Source of the DNA: Corallium rubrum
Taxonomy: Eukaryota > Cnidaria > Anthozoa > Scleralcyonacea > Coralliidae
Reading direction: 5' to 3'
NCBI GenBank assembly: GCA_964035015.1
Contig: OZ036010.1
Location: forward strand, 8,270,173 to 8,334,172
DNA length: 64,000 nucleotides
Made by a program: the position numbers and the translations under genes. The notes below the pieces were generated by a model. It ran no database searches and was not told the DNA's origin. It worked only from the letters and a program-made list of their open reading frames with translations. Positions 45,061 through 55,700 of the stretch are shown one piece after another; position 1 is the first letter of the stretch, and each line of letters begins with the position of its first letter.

Positions 45061-45442
45061 CTGGACGATGGACTGCAGTTAGCGTTAGAGAGGGTACGGT
45101 TAGCGTTTAGCTGTGCTATTTGTTTGTCTGTCTATGCGATTATTGCGTGATCTTATCGGTTCCGATCACATGCATGGCTTGACGTCACGTCCACATTCCA
45201 TTCTCAAGAGCGCGTGCGCAGCTGCATGCTTCCTTTGGTTTAACCTTGGTTATATAAATAACCTCATTAAATACAGCTACTCTACATTACCCCCTGATGT
45301 GTTCACCTCGCTTAACCATCGGATAAAACATTGTTATATTACTATTTTTACCGTAAAATATACAGGAAAATAAAATTTACTGTTCAGACTAACTGCTTAC
45401 TTAATATACCATGCAAGAAGGAAAATTCACACATATACTTAC

Positions 45443-45658
45443 AGCTAGACGACTTTAAATAGGTTTTGTGGGCGACACGGCGGAAGAGGGGAAGAAAGTC
45501 AAGCCAATCTCGCGCTACCTTCTCGCGAATAATGCCGTCTAACTCAGCTCCGAGGAGTTTTTCAACGACAAATTTACAGCAGTTGATAAAAATATCATCA
45601 CGCTTCAAAACCAAGCAGTTATTTTGAAAAATAATTGTTTCGTTGTCCAAATATTTCG
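45443..45658 (-). CDS. Possible exon, unknown gene
   Basis: Acceptor TTTGATTTGAAG, donor AGCT|GTAAGTATA (strong). About 71 codons, KYLDNETIIFQNNCLVLKR... through IREKVARDWLDFLPLFRRVA; open, helical, with a reasonable hydrophobic pattern. No ATG upstream in frame, so it would be internal. The region just right (45655-45850) is CpG-richer. No family recognised; could be chance. 45061-45442 shows nothing. Confidence 0.3.
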
Positions 45659-45850
45659 CTTCAAATCAAAGTAGAATGCCTCCAATTTGCGATGTGACCG
45701 GGCGCAAAGTGAACAAGGTTCACAACCGACAATTTTCAAATTTAAATCTCGCGCGTAATTGGTTAATCGTAATTAGGTTTAAAATGGCTTACAGCATTAT
45801 CAGGGGGTGGCGATATGCTGATATCATATAGCTTCGAACTCGAAGGCGAG

Positions 45851-46081
45851 TTTCAGGGTGTTGCGCGCGCATCATTTTTCAAAAAAACTGGCAAGCTCCC
45901 CTCAAAGTAAACATACTACTTAAAATAAACAAAGCATAGATGCAGTTTCTGGATGTTTAGCACCGTTATTCTGTTGTTGTTGGCTCGCTAGCAAGTCTGT
46001 TTGCCATTGCTTACTTTGTGGAGAGCCCGCCAAGAGCCCGCCAATTCCTTTTCAAAACGATGCGCGCGCAACACCCTGAAA
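45851..46081. repeat. Inverted repeat TTTCAGGGTGTTGCGCGCGC
   Basis: A 22-bp perfect arm at 45851-45872 pairs with 46060-46081, with weaker pairing continuing inward (GGCAAGCTC / GAGCCCGCC). GC-rich CGCGCGC words are unusual here. It sits next to the 5' side of the LINE at 46.1-49.8 kb. Confidence 0.8.
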
Positions 46082-46166
46082 ATCGTCTATTGCGCGTTCA
46101 TGAGGCGCGCTCTGACCTCGCTAGCGTAATTAACAAAGAAGACGAACCTTCCACTCGTACTAGTAA

Positions 46167-46700
46167 TCACTGTATCACGAAAATAACATCAGTGAGTCGG
46201 CTAATGTAACCAACTTATTTGTTGAGAAATCATCATCCTGCCGCGGAGAACAATTACATGAAATAGGAAAACTGACTACAAATAATAAAACGCCTAAGGA
46301 ATTATTCCAGCAAACTCGAAAAAGCTCGATCCCGTGCCCATATTTGTTTGGAAGGGGTTGGTGTATAAAAGCAAGCAAATGCGATTATTCTCACCAAAAC
46401 ACTGGCAGAGAAAAAAATGAGTCGCCCAAAAGTGAAGTGCCGTGTCCGTTTTTGAAGAAAAGAGGTTTTTGTCTGAAAGGAACAAGTTGTGACTTTCTAC
46501 ATCCTATAAAACCCCAACCGTCAGCACGACCAAGAAATATGTCCCGATATGTTCCCACCTATCCCCCCGTTCCCCTCTGTCAACCAAGCATTGGACAAGA
46601 CGCAAGGTTTCCTTTTTTATGTCCTGCCCCCAGGTTTGTGACCCCCTCCTTCCCCCCCTCATTAATGAATGTCCCTACCTGGTCTCCTCGGATGTATTGA
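46167..46700 (+). CDS. LINE ORF1 with two CCCH zinc fingers
   Basis: Frame open from 46167 to 46700. CPYLFGRGWCIKASKCDYSH and CPFLKKRGFCLKGTSCDFLH are both C-x8-C-x5-C-x3-H, an RNA-binding type of finger; a Pro-rich tail (TYPPVPLCQPS) follows. In LINEs, ORF1 binds the element RNA; here a CCCH pair would do the binding. It overlaps ORF2 by 82 bp in another frame. No ATG is in frame upstream of finger 1 back to the stop at 46164-46166, so the start is lost or lies on a spliced or truncated part. Confidence 0.7.
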   Translation, partial: SLYHENNISESANVTNLFVEKSSSCRGEQLHEIGKLTTNNKTPKELFQQTRKSSIPCPYLFGRGWCIKASKCDYSHQNTGREKNESPKSEVPCPFLKKRGFCLKGTSCDFLHPIKPQPSARPRNMSRYVPTYPPVPLCQPSIGQDARFPFLCPAPRFVTPSFPPSLMNVPTWSPRMY

Positions 46701-49513
46701 ATAGTACAGATCAATCGAACTATACACATGAGATTAAAGGACATAACCCCGCTAACTGCATTTCTATAGACCTTTCGACCAATAAACCTAAGGGGTCCGA
46801 GACAGAATATGTCCCCTCGTTTCTGCTATCAAATCTGATGTCACTGTCTCCAAAAATAGACGAAGTACGTGAAGTAATACGCTGTGGTAATTATGAATTT
46901 GTCAGTCTGGTAGAGACTTGGCTACAGAGTCACATTCACGATAATGTTATCAATATACAAGGATATAACCTAATTCGTAGAGACAGGGTCGAAGGCACCC
47001 ATGGTGGGGTTTGTGTTTATATTAAAGATTCCATAGCTTTTACAGTGCTTGATGAACTTTATAACAGTTCATTTGAAATACTGTGGATCAACATCCGACC
47101 CAATAGACTACCCAGAGGAATTACTAACCTGATAGTTGGCACAGTATACCACCCTCCCAGCGCAGACAATTCAGACATGTTGGACTATCTTTCAAATTGT
47201 TTGTCACTATTAGAGTCGCGTTTTCCCAACTGTGGCCTTATTATCCTTGGTGACTTTAATAAGTTAAAAGTGTCGAGACTAAGATCGTGTTATAATCTGA
47301 AACAACTCGTAAACTTCCCCACACGTGGGAATAATACGCTCGATATAGTCCTAACAAATCTTAGCACTTATTACGACAAACCTACCAAATGTGCTCCGTT
47401 TGGGTTATCCGATCACGTGACCATTGAGATTAGACCAATTAAACGATCACAAGTTCAAGGAACATCAACAGCATCAGTAAAAGTGAGAGACTTGAGACCT
47501 AGTTCTCGCCTTGCTGTAAGGAAATATTTAGAGATGGTAGACATTCCCACCTTGCTTAACACAGGCCACTCATGTAAAGAAAAAACATCCTTATTCCAAA
47601 CAATAATTAACAATGGGTTGGATTCAATTATTCCGCTACGTAATAAAACTGTCAGATTAAATGAACCTCCATGGATGAACACAACATTGAAAGGTCTTAT
47701 AAGGAAACGACAAAAAGCCCTCAACCAGAAAAGTACCACAGAATTTAAAAAGCTGAGGAATCAAATCAACCGCCAAAGAAAAAAATGTCGGGCAAAATAT
47801 TACGAAAATAGCGTTCACCATTTAAAACAATGTAAACCATCAGCATGGTGGAAAGAGGTCAAAAAGCTTAGTGGAATGAATGTAATCGGGGGAACCTCAG
47901 ATGAAATTGTGAAAGCTTTGAGACCAGGAGATGACCCTTCTAGCTCAGATAAAAGAGATTTAGCCAACGAGATTAATAATGCCTTTTTGGCCCCCATGGC
48001 TAGATATGCGCCGTTATCATCAGTACCTCGTCAACATTTCATCCAACCTGCACAAAGTGATACAGTAATTACTGTAACATCGAATGCTGTTTTTCGAAAC
48101 CTTCTCAAACTTAATCCCAAAAAAGCTCATGGTCCGGATGGCATACCGTCGTGGCTCCTAAAAGAAAACGCAGATCTATTAGCTGGCCCGATAGCGGCCA
48201 TTTTGAACTGTTCTTATCGGGAATGTACCCTACCACCAGTTTGGAAGAAGGCGGACGTAGTTCCAATACCGAAAGAAAAGCCCATCCAGGATATCAATCG
48301 TCAGTTACGCCCTATTTTACTTACACCTATTCTATCGAAACTCGCAGAAGAATTTGTTGTAATGATTTATGTGAAGCCAGCAGTGATGGAATTGATCGAT
48401 AGTAAACAATTTGGGACGGTGCCGGATAGTTGTACGACATATGCTCTTATAAGCATGCTACACACTTGGAATAAGGATACGGATGGCAACGGTTCAACAA
48501 CTCGAGTTATGACGTTTGACTTCCGTAAAGCGTTTGACTTAATAGACCATAATATTTTATCGGAGAAGTTAACAAAGTATAACATACCAAGGTCTGTTAT
48601 GCTTTGGATCTTAGACCTTCTGACTGACCGAGAACAGAGGGTAAAACTCAGCCAAGATTGCCATTCCGAATGGGGCAAGGTCCCAGCCGGCGTCCCTCAA
48701 GGCACAAAGCTCGGCCCGTGGTTATTTTGTATTATGATTAATGATCTAAGTGTTAAGGACGTTAATGATTTATGGAAATATGTTGACGACTCATCCTTGT
48801 CGGAATCAGTTTGTAGCGATGGCTCAAGTAACTTACAAAAGTACGTAGATGAATTTAACCAGAAATCAACAGCCGATGGCTTTCAGTTAAACGAATCAAA
48901 ATGCAAAGAGTTTTGTATAAGCTTTGCGCCATCCACACGTGAGTTCCAGCCAATTACTATTAATGGGAAAATTGTTGAACGTGTAACATCGGTAAAATTG
49001 CTGGGTCTAACCATCTCAAATAACCTGAAGTGGAATAGTCATATTTCACACGTTTGTAAAAAGGTCGCACCTCGTCTATATTTTTTAAGACAATTAAAAC
49101 GAGCGAAATTACCAGCTAACGACCTAATCCTTTTCTACTCCACCTGTATTCGACCAGTCATCGAGTATGCGTGCCAAGCATTTCACGACTCATTACCCAA
49201 ATATCTGTCTGATGACCTTGAAAGACTTCAGAAACGAGCTTTTCGAATAATATTCCCAGATCAACACTACAAAGAAGCATTGAGGAACACGAACACCCCA
49301 TCACTTTACGATAGAAGACAGGAATTAACAACAAAACTTTTTAAGGACATAGTCAATAACCCTGAGCACAAATTAACGGATTTGTTACCGCCATTAAATA
49401 ATGACAATAGCCACTTTTTGCGTAAAAATAGGAAATTTAACGTGCCACTTCATAAAACGAACAGATTTAGGAACAGTTTTATCACTTATAACTCTAATAA
49501 GTTTTCTGAATAA
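46619..49513 (+). CDS. LINE ORF2: APE endonuclease + reverse transcriptase
   Basis: 964 codons, uninterrupted. Endonuclease: LLSNLMSLSPKIDE, ETW (Glu 99), HGGVCVYIK, GTVYHPPS, GDFN (211-214), NTLDIVLTN, SDH (264-266). RT: AHGPDGIPSWLLK, FDFRKAFDLIDH (Asp 634), GVPQGTKLGPWLF, YVDD (721-724) and a C-terminal TRKLF-like thumb with RLQKRAFRII. All catalytic positions of both enzymes are present, so it could be active or recently so. QLRPILLTP replaces the usual YRPISLT form. The YVDD box instead of FADD separates it from the LINE at 16414-19194. The overlapping start suggests re-initiation or frameshifting after ORF1. Confidence 0.92.
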   Translation: MSCPQVCDPLLPPLINECPYLVSSDVLNSTDQSNYTHEIKGHNPANCISIDLSTNKPKGSETEYVPSFLLSNLMSLSPKIDEVREVIRCGNYEFVSLVETWLQSHIHDNVINIQGYNLIRRDRVEGTHGGVCVYIKDSIAFTVLDELYNSSFEILWINIRPNRLPRGITNLIVGTVYHPPSADNSDMLDYLSNCLSLLESRFPNCGLIILGDFNKLKVSRLRSCYNLKQLVNFPTRGNNTLDIVLTNLSTYYDKPTKCAPFGLSDHVTIEIRPIKRSQVQGTSTASVKVRDLRPSSRLAVRKYLEMVDIPTLLNTGHSCKEKTSLFQTIINNGLDSIIPLRNKTVRLNEPPWMNTTLKGLIRKRQKALNQKSTTEFKKLRNQINRQRKKCRAKYYENSVHHLKQCKPSAWWKEVKKLSGMNVIGGTSDEIVKALRPGDDPSSSDKRDLANEINNAFLAPMARYAPLSSVPRQHFIQPAQSDTVITVTSNAVFRNLLKLNPKKAHGPDGIPSWLLKENADLLAGPIAAILNCSYRECTLPPVWKKADVVPIPKEKPIQDINRQLRPILLTPILSKLAEEFVVMIYVKPAVMELIDSKQFGTVPDSCTTYALISMLHTWNKDTDGNGSTTRVMTFDFRKAFDLIDHNILSEKLTKYNIPRSVMLWILDLLTDREQRVKLSQDCHSEWGKVPAGVPQGTKLGPWLFCIMINDLSVKDVNDLWKYVDDSSLSESVCSDGSSNLQKYVDEFNQKSTADGFQLNESKCKEFCISFAPSTREFQPITINGKIVERVTSVKLLGLTISNNLKWNSHISHVCKKVAPRLYFLRQLKRAKLPANDLILFYSTCIRPVIEYACQAFHDSLPKYLSDDLERLQKRAFRIIFPDQHYKEALRNTNTPSLYDRRQELTTKLFKDIVNNPEHKLTDLLPPLNNDNSHFLRKNRKFNVPLHKTNRFRNSFITYNSNKFSE

Positions 49514-49776
49514 CTTAGAAACTGTTTTTACCATGAATATGCTGGTTTTTAACCTAATTTAAATTATAGCACTAGAGAGTGTTTTAGTAACAAATTATAA
49601 GTCTGCGCATATGTGTAAGTGAATGTGTATTTTCAAGAATTTTAGTCTAATCTTATTCACTTTCTTAAACAAAATACTTGTAAAAATTAGTTTATCTTTC
49701 TTAATATCTTTGTAAACCTAACATATTTCAGCAGTAGAATTAGATATATTCTGGAGCTGTAAGTTTAGTGTCAAAT

Positions 49777-49822
49777 AAACTATCAAACTATCAAACTATC
49801 AAACTATCAAACTATCAAACTA
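49777..49822 (+). repeat. AAACTATC 3' repeats of the LINE
   Basis: Five to six copies of AAACTATC end the element, followed by unrelated TACCTCGGCTC. 49823-50279 then holds a possible donor (TACG|GTAAGTTT at 49880) but no recognisable exon. Confidence 0.9.
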
Positions 49823-50279
49823 CCTCGGCTCTGACGGCGAAAGGCGATCAAGCTGACAACTCTAGTCAAGAACCTATACGGTAAGTTTTAGGTTTACATC
49901 TAATTTCATATCGAACCAGAATTATATTTACATATACCTCGCAAACGTTCAACATTGTCAGTCCATGAATAATAAAATATATCATTCAAGCAGTGCGCCG
50001 CACGGTTGAAATGTTTTGTTAGAAATCGAATAAATACTAATTTTGTCATTATCCAGTATATATATATCTATGGCTCATACATAAAGTGTGCGCATTTGTT
50101 TATCGATTAAACTTTAAAGAGACAATCAGCTCAGCTAGTTGAAATGACAACTAACAAAGAAGTTTCAGGCCGGCTGAAAGGAAGAACAACAGCTTTGTTC
50201 GAACGAATATGAAGTTGAAGTTGAGCCATTGTTTATTTGCGCAATTGACGATAAAATTGTATGCGCACCTAATTACACA

Positions 50280-50775
50280 GCAAAAAATGATTTTCTTATT
50301 AAGAATTTTTTCTTATTTTAAGAAAATTGTTCTTAAAACAAGAAAATCATTTTCTTAGAAAGAAATAAATTCTTAAAATAAGAAAATCATTTTCTCAGTA
50401 AGAAAAAAATTCTTAAAATAAGAAAATCATTTTCATCATTTTCCTAGTGAGAGAAAACATTCTTAAAATAAGAAAATCATTTTCTTAGTAAGAAAAAAAA
50501 ATTCTTAAAATGAGAAAAAAATTTCTTGTTAGGATCGAGATTTACTATTTTCTTAAAACAAGAAAATATTTTATAGGAATGAGAAAACCAGTTTCTCAAA
50601 ATGAGAAATATTTTCTAGCACATGTTGAACATTTTTTATTTTCTCAAAACAAGAAAATATTTTCTTAAAATGAGAAAACCAGTTTTTTACAATAACACTA
50701 TTTTCTTAGAACATGCCGAACATTTTTCATTTTCTTAAAACAAGAAAACCAGTTTCTCTAAATAAGAATATTTTC
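50280..50775. repeat. AAGAAAATNATTTTCTT degenerate array
   Basis: TTCTTAAAATAAGAAAATCA and TTTTCTTAGTAAGAAAAAAA alternate about ten times. The units are self-complementary and could form many hairpins. 50776-51369 shows no gene apart from a CpG-richer stretch at 51110-51260 that may be a promoter. Confidence 0.88.
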
Positions 50776-51369
50776 TAGCACATGCATGCATGCACATATG
50801 TGCCACTGGCCCACTAGAATATTCCATAGAATATTCTATTCGATTTTTTATTCATCTCTAAGTTATAACATTGAGCTTCAAATGCTTTTACAAGTTTACC
50901 ATTTGTCATATTTTGTTTATAAGTGTTTCACCAATATTATATTTCCACCAAGCTTTAACTTCAAAATTCCTGTGCTAACAGATATTTAGTTCAGCATGCT
51001 ACACACTATTTGATTAGACACAAAACATGCCAAATGACCTAAATATACTAGCCCATAAAGTTGAATTAAAAAGTAGAAATATTAATTTGTAAAACTCATG
51101 CAATGTATGGCTTTCGACTTTCGAGCGACTATCGCGCTTGGGCTCGCGCTAGATATAACGACTGGGTACGAGTCTGGGGCATGGTCTGGGGCGAATTTAC
51201 AAAACGTTTCGCGGGATTATCCCATGATGACGCGGGAACCGGGTGACGCGTTCATCGGCGGTTCATTTTCGAATTGGAAGTTCGTTGGGGATATTTGCTT
51301 GTTTGCCTTTTGCTTTGTAATTTATTGCTTCTGGTTTATAAATCGTTCTTCGTTAGACGTATACAGACG

Positions 51370-51393
51370 ATGGATGCGATCACATTATTGAAG
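51370..51393 (+). CDS. Possible first coding exon of plus-strand coiled-coil gene
   Basis: ATGGATGCGATCACATTATTG AAG then GTAAGTCAT, giving MDAITLLK and a consensus donor in phase 0. Upstream sequence is CpG-richer than its surroundings (GACTATCGCGCTTGGGCTCG), in keeping with a promoter. Phase and strand match the exons at 55024 and 55510. The 3.6-kb intron holds nested MITEs. Very short, so uncertain. Confidence 0.4.
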
Positions 51394-52771
51394 GTAAGTC
51401 ATAGATTCTTTAATCAGCAATTTTGTGTACTGATTTGTATGTATTCAATTTGAAATAGTTGGCAAGGTATACTCGGGGTATTTTATATTTATTCGCCACA
51501 GAATGTTCTTAATTCATTCGCTAGAAATGTTCTTAATTGTCGGAACACAAACGATTTGCGGTTTGATTCTTACAAAATATGTTTATTTTCGTAGTTTATA
51601 AATATTGCAATTAAAGGATTTATGGTTTGTTTTGGGAATTGAGAAATTGTTTTGTGTTGATCAACAACGGCGGCAATTTTGAATATATATATATACCCCC
51701 TGTAATTCATTTACAAAAATCGACCATTTGATTCCCTTTTTGATGTATGCAACTGTTATATTTCAATATTTAATTTAAGGAAAGGCTTTACTGTGTCAAC
51801 AACATTGCTTGAAAACTAGATATTCCTAGACAGCAATGTTCTCAGTGTTGGAGTCTGGGGCAAACTTATACACGTATGCTATAAACCAGACTACAAAGAA
51901 TATTAAACATTTTTCAAAGAATATTAAAATTTAAACATGGACTGGACTGGCCTGGTTAACCGGTTGTGACAACCGGCAAACTGGGCTAGCTTGCTTGCTA
52001 TGTAATTGAAATGTTGAAAAGACATACAATTTATATAGGACAGCTAGCCTGGTCCATGTAATCACCCCCTTAGTTTGCTGATGTTCAGAGTTAAACGAAT
52101 GTTCAGTAGTTAATGCCAGCACATTTCTCAATAAAGAAGTTAATCACACTGTATTGATGAAACCACATTTTCATAACACCACATTTTAGCCAAAATCTCT
52201 AGTGTTGGATTTATTAGATCTTTATTCAAGAATTTTCACACCATAGAGCTTTTTCATTAAAAATTGAATCTAAAAAGGTTTCCATAATTAACGTTATAAT
52301 TATACCTGCCCTGGACTTAAGTTAAGTATGTGTTTGTTGTATGGTAGACCGGAGTATCATTTTTATATGTTAGGGACCAATCATTTTGCTGTATGTGATT
52401 ATAACTGGGTCAGGTAGAATTGAGCCCATGCTGGATTCTAAATTATGGGTGACGGTGTTGCCCGCTTGCTTGATGAAGTCGAATCATTGCCATTCTCCTT
52501 CCATTCCATTCCATATGAAAAGTACAAGTGTGATGCGTGTAGTGCAAAAGGAAGTCTTATGACGTAGTGTTCTTACTTGTATCAAATAGTTATTAAATAG
52601 ACAATAATGAAGTCAATATTGAATTTTCGTAAATAATAAAATAAGGTATACGGAATAGAAATGTTACAACTTGAAGTCACACAGTAGTTAGTATATATAT
52701 TGTGAAGGATTAACTGTGTTAGTAGTGAAGGATTAACCAATGGTACATTAACCCTTTCTTTCACAGATAAT
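51394..52771. other. Putative intron, no features
   Basis: AT-rich with a (TA)n at 51685. A CCATTCCATTCCAT short repeat is at 52496. No open coding stretch with splice sites was found. Confidence 0.5.
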
Positions 52772-53308
52772 TTAAGACCACGTCCACACGTACATGTACG
52801 CGTTTTCGTAGCGTTTTTATCAGGGATGGATTAAAGAAGGTTTTCACGGAAAAAAAAATCTTTATTCTTTAATTCAATTAAAGACAATTAAAGACAATTA
52901 AAGATGATTCTTGAGAAAACCTTTAAAATTTCAACAATTTTTTATAGCTTAATTAATATGATAATTTAACTAGTCACCAGGCTCTCTCATGAGTGTCATC
53001 AATCATCATTTAGTGAATGCACGGGTGAATGAAGCAGTATTAAAATACTTTTTTATTTTTAATTTTAATGTAATTTTGGTTAAATATTAAAAGAAGAAAG
53101 AACATAAATAAAGAAGATTAAAGACGATTTTTAGCTTCAATTCAAATCTTCTTTAATCATTAAAGAAGATTAAAGAAAAAATGTTTAAAGAAGATTTGCC
53201 ATCCCTGGTTTTTATATTGTTCTCGGTCCTCAGGGGAGCAGAAAACAATGGTCTCATTACCTGAAACAATACGAAAACGCTAAGAAAACGTATAGGTGTG
53301 GGCCTAAG
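52772..53308. mobile_element. MITE with nested insertion
   Basis: Outer ends AAGACCACGTCCACACGTAC / GTATAGGTGTGGGCCTAAG and ACGCGTTTTCGTAGCG / AACAATACGAAAACGC are inverse. It is interrupted by 52821-53207. Confidence 0.8.
52821..53207. mobile_element. Nested MITE with 8-bp TSD
   Basis: Ends CAGGGATGG / CCATCCCTG, flanked by GTTTTTAT at 52813-52820 and 53208-53215. Rich in TTAAAGAAGATT words. hAT-type by target length. Confidence 0.9.
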
Positions 53309-54114
53309 ATTACCTGTAGTCCGTACAATGAACATTAGTGTAAAATAAAGTTAGTGGTTAAGTAGAAGTTATTTGCTATATTCAGCTCTATTTTATTGCT
53401 AAAACAAAATTTTTAAGGTTAATCGTCATTGCTAAATGAAAGAATACTGAACTAATATCTTGAGAGATACGATTAACCAAAATGTGTAGTGATTAAAAAG
53501 TATCATTATGCGCTTACAATTGTGTTCAAAGTTTATATCGTAATTAAGAAAGACGGCAAGAAATGAAAGAAATCACGTCGAAATTGCAGTCCGAAAAGGT
53601 TATTAGTCATTGAATTTGTCTACACCGGAAGTTTCTTTATCACGGCCACTTTAACAAGTGCAAAACACCATATAGAAGTACCTTAAAGCAGTTTTAACGA
53701 ATTGTTTGAAGAGAGTAATCTATAATATCTGCCAATTGTCAATATGTAGTTTCTTTGGGACCCTGATAGTGACTTGTGGGATCATTTTGACCTTTAAGAG
53801 TGAACACGTGATTTTATTCATGTACACTTTTATTGACAACATGCTGTTGCATGTTATAATTGGAACGCTAACATTCAAGGGTGATTGCTGTTTTGTTTGC
53901 AAAGCACAATTTAGTATTTTATTCCATTTCTTTTATTTGCAATAACATAGTTCAAGCGTCTATTCAGGAATGCGATTAAATTGTTGATGTATTCCTTGGG
54001 AATCGATTTCACTGTGTTTATCACCCTTTCTTGAAACTCCTCGAAGAGATAAGCCAAAGCCAAAGGAGAGACAGCATAACGAGAATTACAAATGTGATTG
54101 TGAGGTCACCAAAG

Positions 54115-54195
54115 TAAAGTGTGATAAAATGAAATAAAACAGGGTCTATATATCAGCCCTGTTTTATCTTATTTCTTCATTTCATCACACTTCAT
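54115..54195. repeat. Hairpin AAGTGTGAT.AAATGAAATAA
   Basis: AGTGTGATAAAATGAAATAA...ACAGGG pairs with CCCTGTTTTATCTTATTTC...ATCACACT. Confidence 0.85.
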
Positions 54196-54310
54196 TCTAC
54201 AGATATATACATGAAAAGCTTCGCTGGAAACGTGAGTTCCCCTTTACAAAAAACCTTGGCAGTCTACTACCTTTTCACTTTGGAGAATTGGTGGTGTGCA
54301 CCTTACGTCA

Positions 54311-54707
54311 TTGTCGCCATGTTGGATGAATTTGACAAACTGAATTTGACAAATGATTTTCATCATCTGCAATTAACAATGATTCGCCGAAGGCGACGTG
54401 AATATCGGTGTATAATAACCGAGACGAAGTCGAGGTTATTATTCACCGATATTCACTGAGCCTGAGGCGAATAATTGTTTTAGTATAAATACACATTTTC
54501 GTACGTTTAGGAAGAGCATTTTCTTTAAAATTGTTAATTTCCTTGTCTGTCGCATTGACAACTTTGGCTGGCGGCCATTTTGAATAAACGCTGTAGGTGA
54601 TTATCGAGAATTAATCCGAAGTAGCTCGACCAATCAGCGCGCGTGATTTTCTATAATCACCTGTGTATTTATACTAATTATAATTTCATCCAACATGGCG
54701 AAAATGT
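54311..54707. repeat. Inverted repeat with palindrome
   Basis: GTCGCCATGTTGGATGAA (54313) is answered by TTCATCCAACATGGCGA (54686). Inside, GAATATCGGTG.ATAATAACC pairs with GGTTATTATTCACCGATATTC around GAGACGAAGTCGA. Likely a MITE in the intron. Confidence 0.75.
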
Positions 54708-55023
54708 CTTTGTCCTTCGAATCTTAAGGGATTGGTAGCACACCACCTATAAGATCGTCAGGTGTTCACCGGAATAAGAAACTAAAGGGCTGTTCATATG
54801 AGGCGGGCTAGGCCGGTTACTGGTGCTGATTTTACGACACGAAAATCTTATTACGACCAGGCTTTAAGGCTTAAAAACCTTAATTATTTCTTTTGTTCTT
54901 TGTTCTCCCATTGTTTTTGTTTTAATTCTCTTGTTTATTCTTTTGTTCTTGGCGTCCGATATATATCGGATACTGAACGTTAAATAAAAGGGTTTAAAAT
55001 AAATGACATATTATATTAAACAG

Positions 55024-55185
55024 GCCACAAGCAGCATCCAAACACAATATATATTATTACAAGGAGAAAATTCAAAGTTAAAAAGGCTGCTGGACACGAA
55101 GGCTATGGAACTGACCAAAATGAAGAAGAAATGTGATGGGTTCTATCGCCAAGTCACTCTGATGATAGAAGAAAGAGTTAGGCAG
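55024..55185 (+). CDS. Coiled-coil exon of plus-strand gene
   Basis: Acceptor TATATTAAACAG, donor CAG|GTACGTCT; 162 bp, phase 0, 54 codons. ATSSIQTQYILLQGENSKLK... then KKKCDGFYRQVTLMIEERVR. The L-x2-E-N-x2-L heptads predict a coiled coil. The end resembles the end of the 62351-63586 protein (NSKCEGLFRQTQRQLRRLRE), including K-C-D/E-G-[FL]-[YF]-R-Q, so the two are probably paralogs. Confidence 0.65.
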
Positions 55186-55390
55186 GTACGTCTATGGTTT
55201 TTCCCGTTCTGTGTCGGGATAAAGCATATTTCAATTCATAACATCAGGTTGGGGGAAATTCAGTATAACCAATTTCCATATGTAAATCAGTAAATAAAAT
55301 GCAAATGATCCTGTGGCCTCAGCCTGATGTTAGGGATTGAAATGCGCAGTCGAGATTACGACATAATTGGCTTATTAATAAGGTGCTTAT

Positions 55391-55426
55391 TATTATTATT
55401 ATTATTATTGTTATTATTATTATTAA

Positions 55427-55472
<46 letters not shown>
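55391..55472. repeat. (ATT)n microsatellite
   Basis: ATT trinucleotide run in the last intron of the plus-strand gene, with one GTT and one AAT interruption. Confidence 0.95.
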
Positions 55473-55509
55473 GAATATTTATTTAGCTAAAAAATTTGTA
55501 TTTTGACAG

Positions 55510-55563
55510 GAAGTCGAGGAAGAATTATTCATTCCAGATGAGTACACCCATCAAGAACTTTAA
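55510..55563 (+). CDS. Terminal exon of plus-strand gene
   Basis: Acceptor TATTTTGACAG, then EVEEELFIPDEYTHQEL and TAA (55561-55563); phase 0. Acidic tail. With exons 51370 and 55024 the protein would be about 79 residues if no exon is missed. Confidence 0.62.
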   Translation, partial: EVEEELFIPDEYTHQEL

Positions 55564-55700
55564 ATTACCAATACTATTGAATCAGAACTGACCAATATAG
55601 TGCTCTTCAACTTGCATTTTGCAATTTAGCTTTCTGATATTGAATATAATTATACAATACTCATATGTACTGTATTCATACACCTTTGATTTAGTTACAT

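Larger units (their letters stand above)
46130..49822 (+). mobile_element. Near full-length CR1-like LINE
   Basis: About 3.7 kb with two overlapping ORFs and a 3' end of 8-bp repeats (AAACTATC, 49777-49822), the tail type of CR1/L2 elements. The 5' limit is not defined: ORF1 is open from 46167 without an ATG before the first finger, so the 5' end may be truncated. No target duplication could be assigned. Confidence 0.85.

Noticed and set aside
51098-51391. 97-residue frame with a hydrophobic stretch
   Set aside because: It overlaps the possible first exon at 51370 in another frame and the sequence looks like promoter/5'UTR; no homolog recognised.
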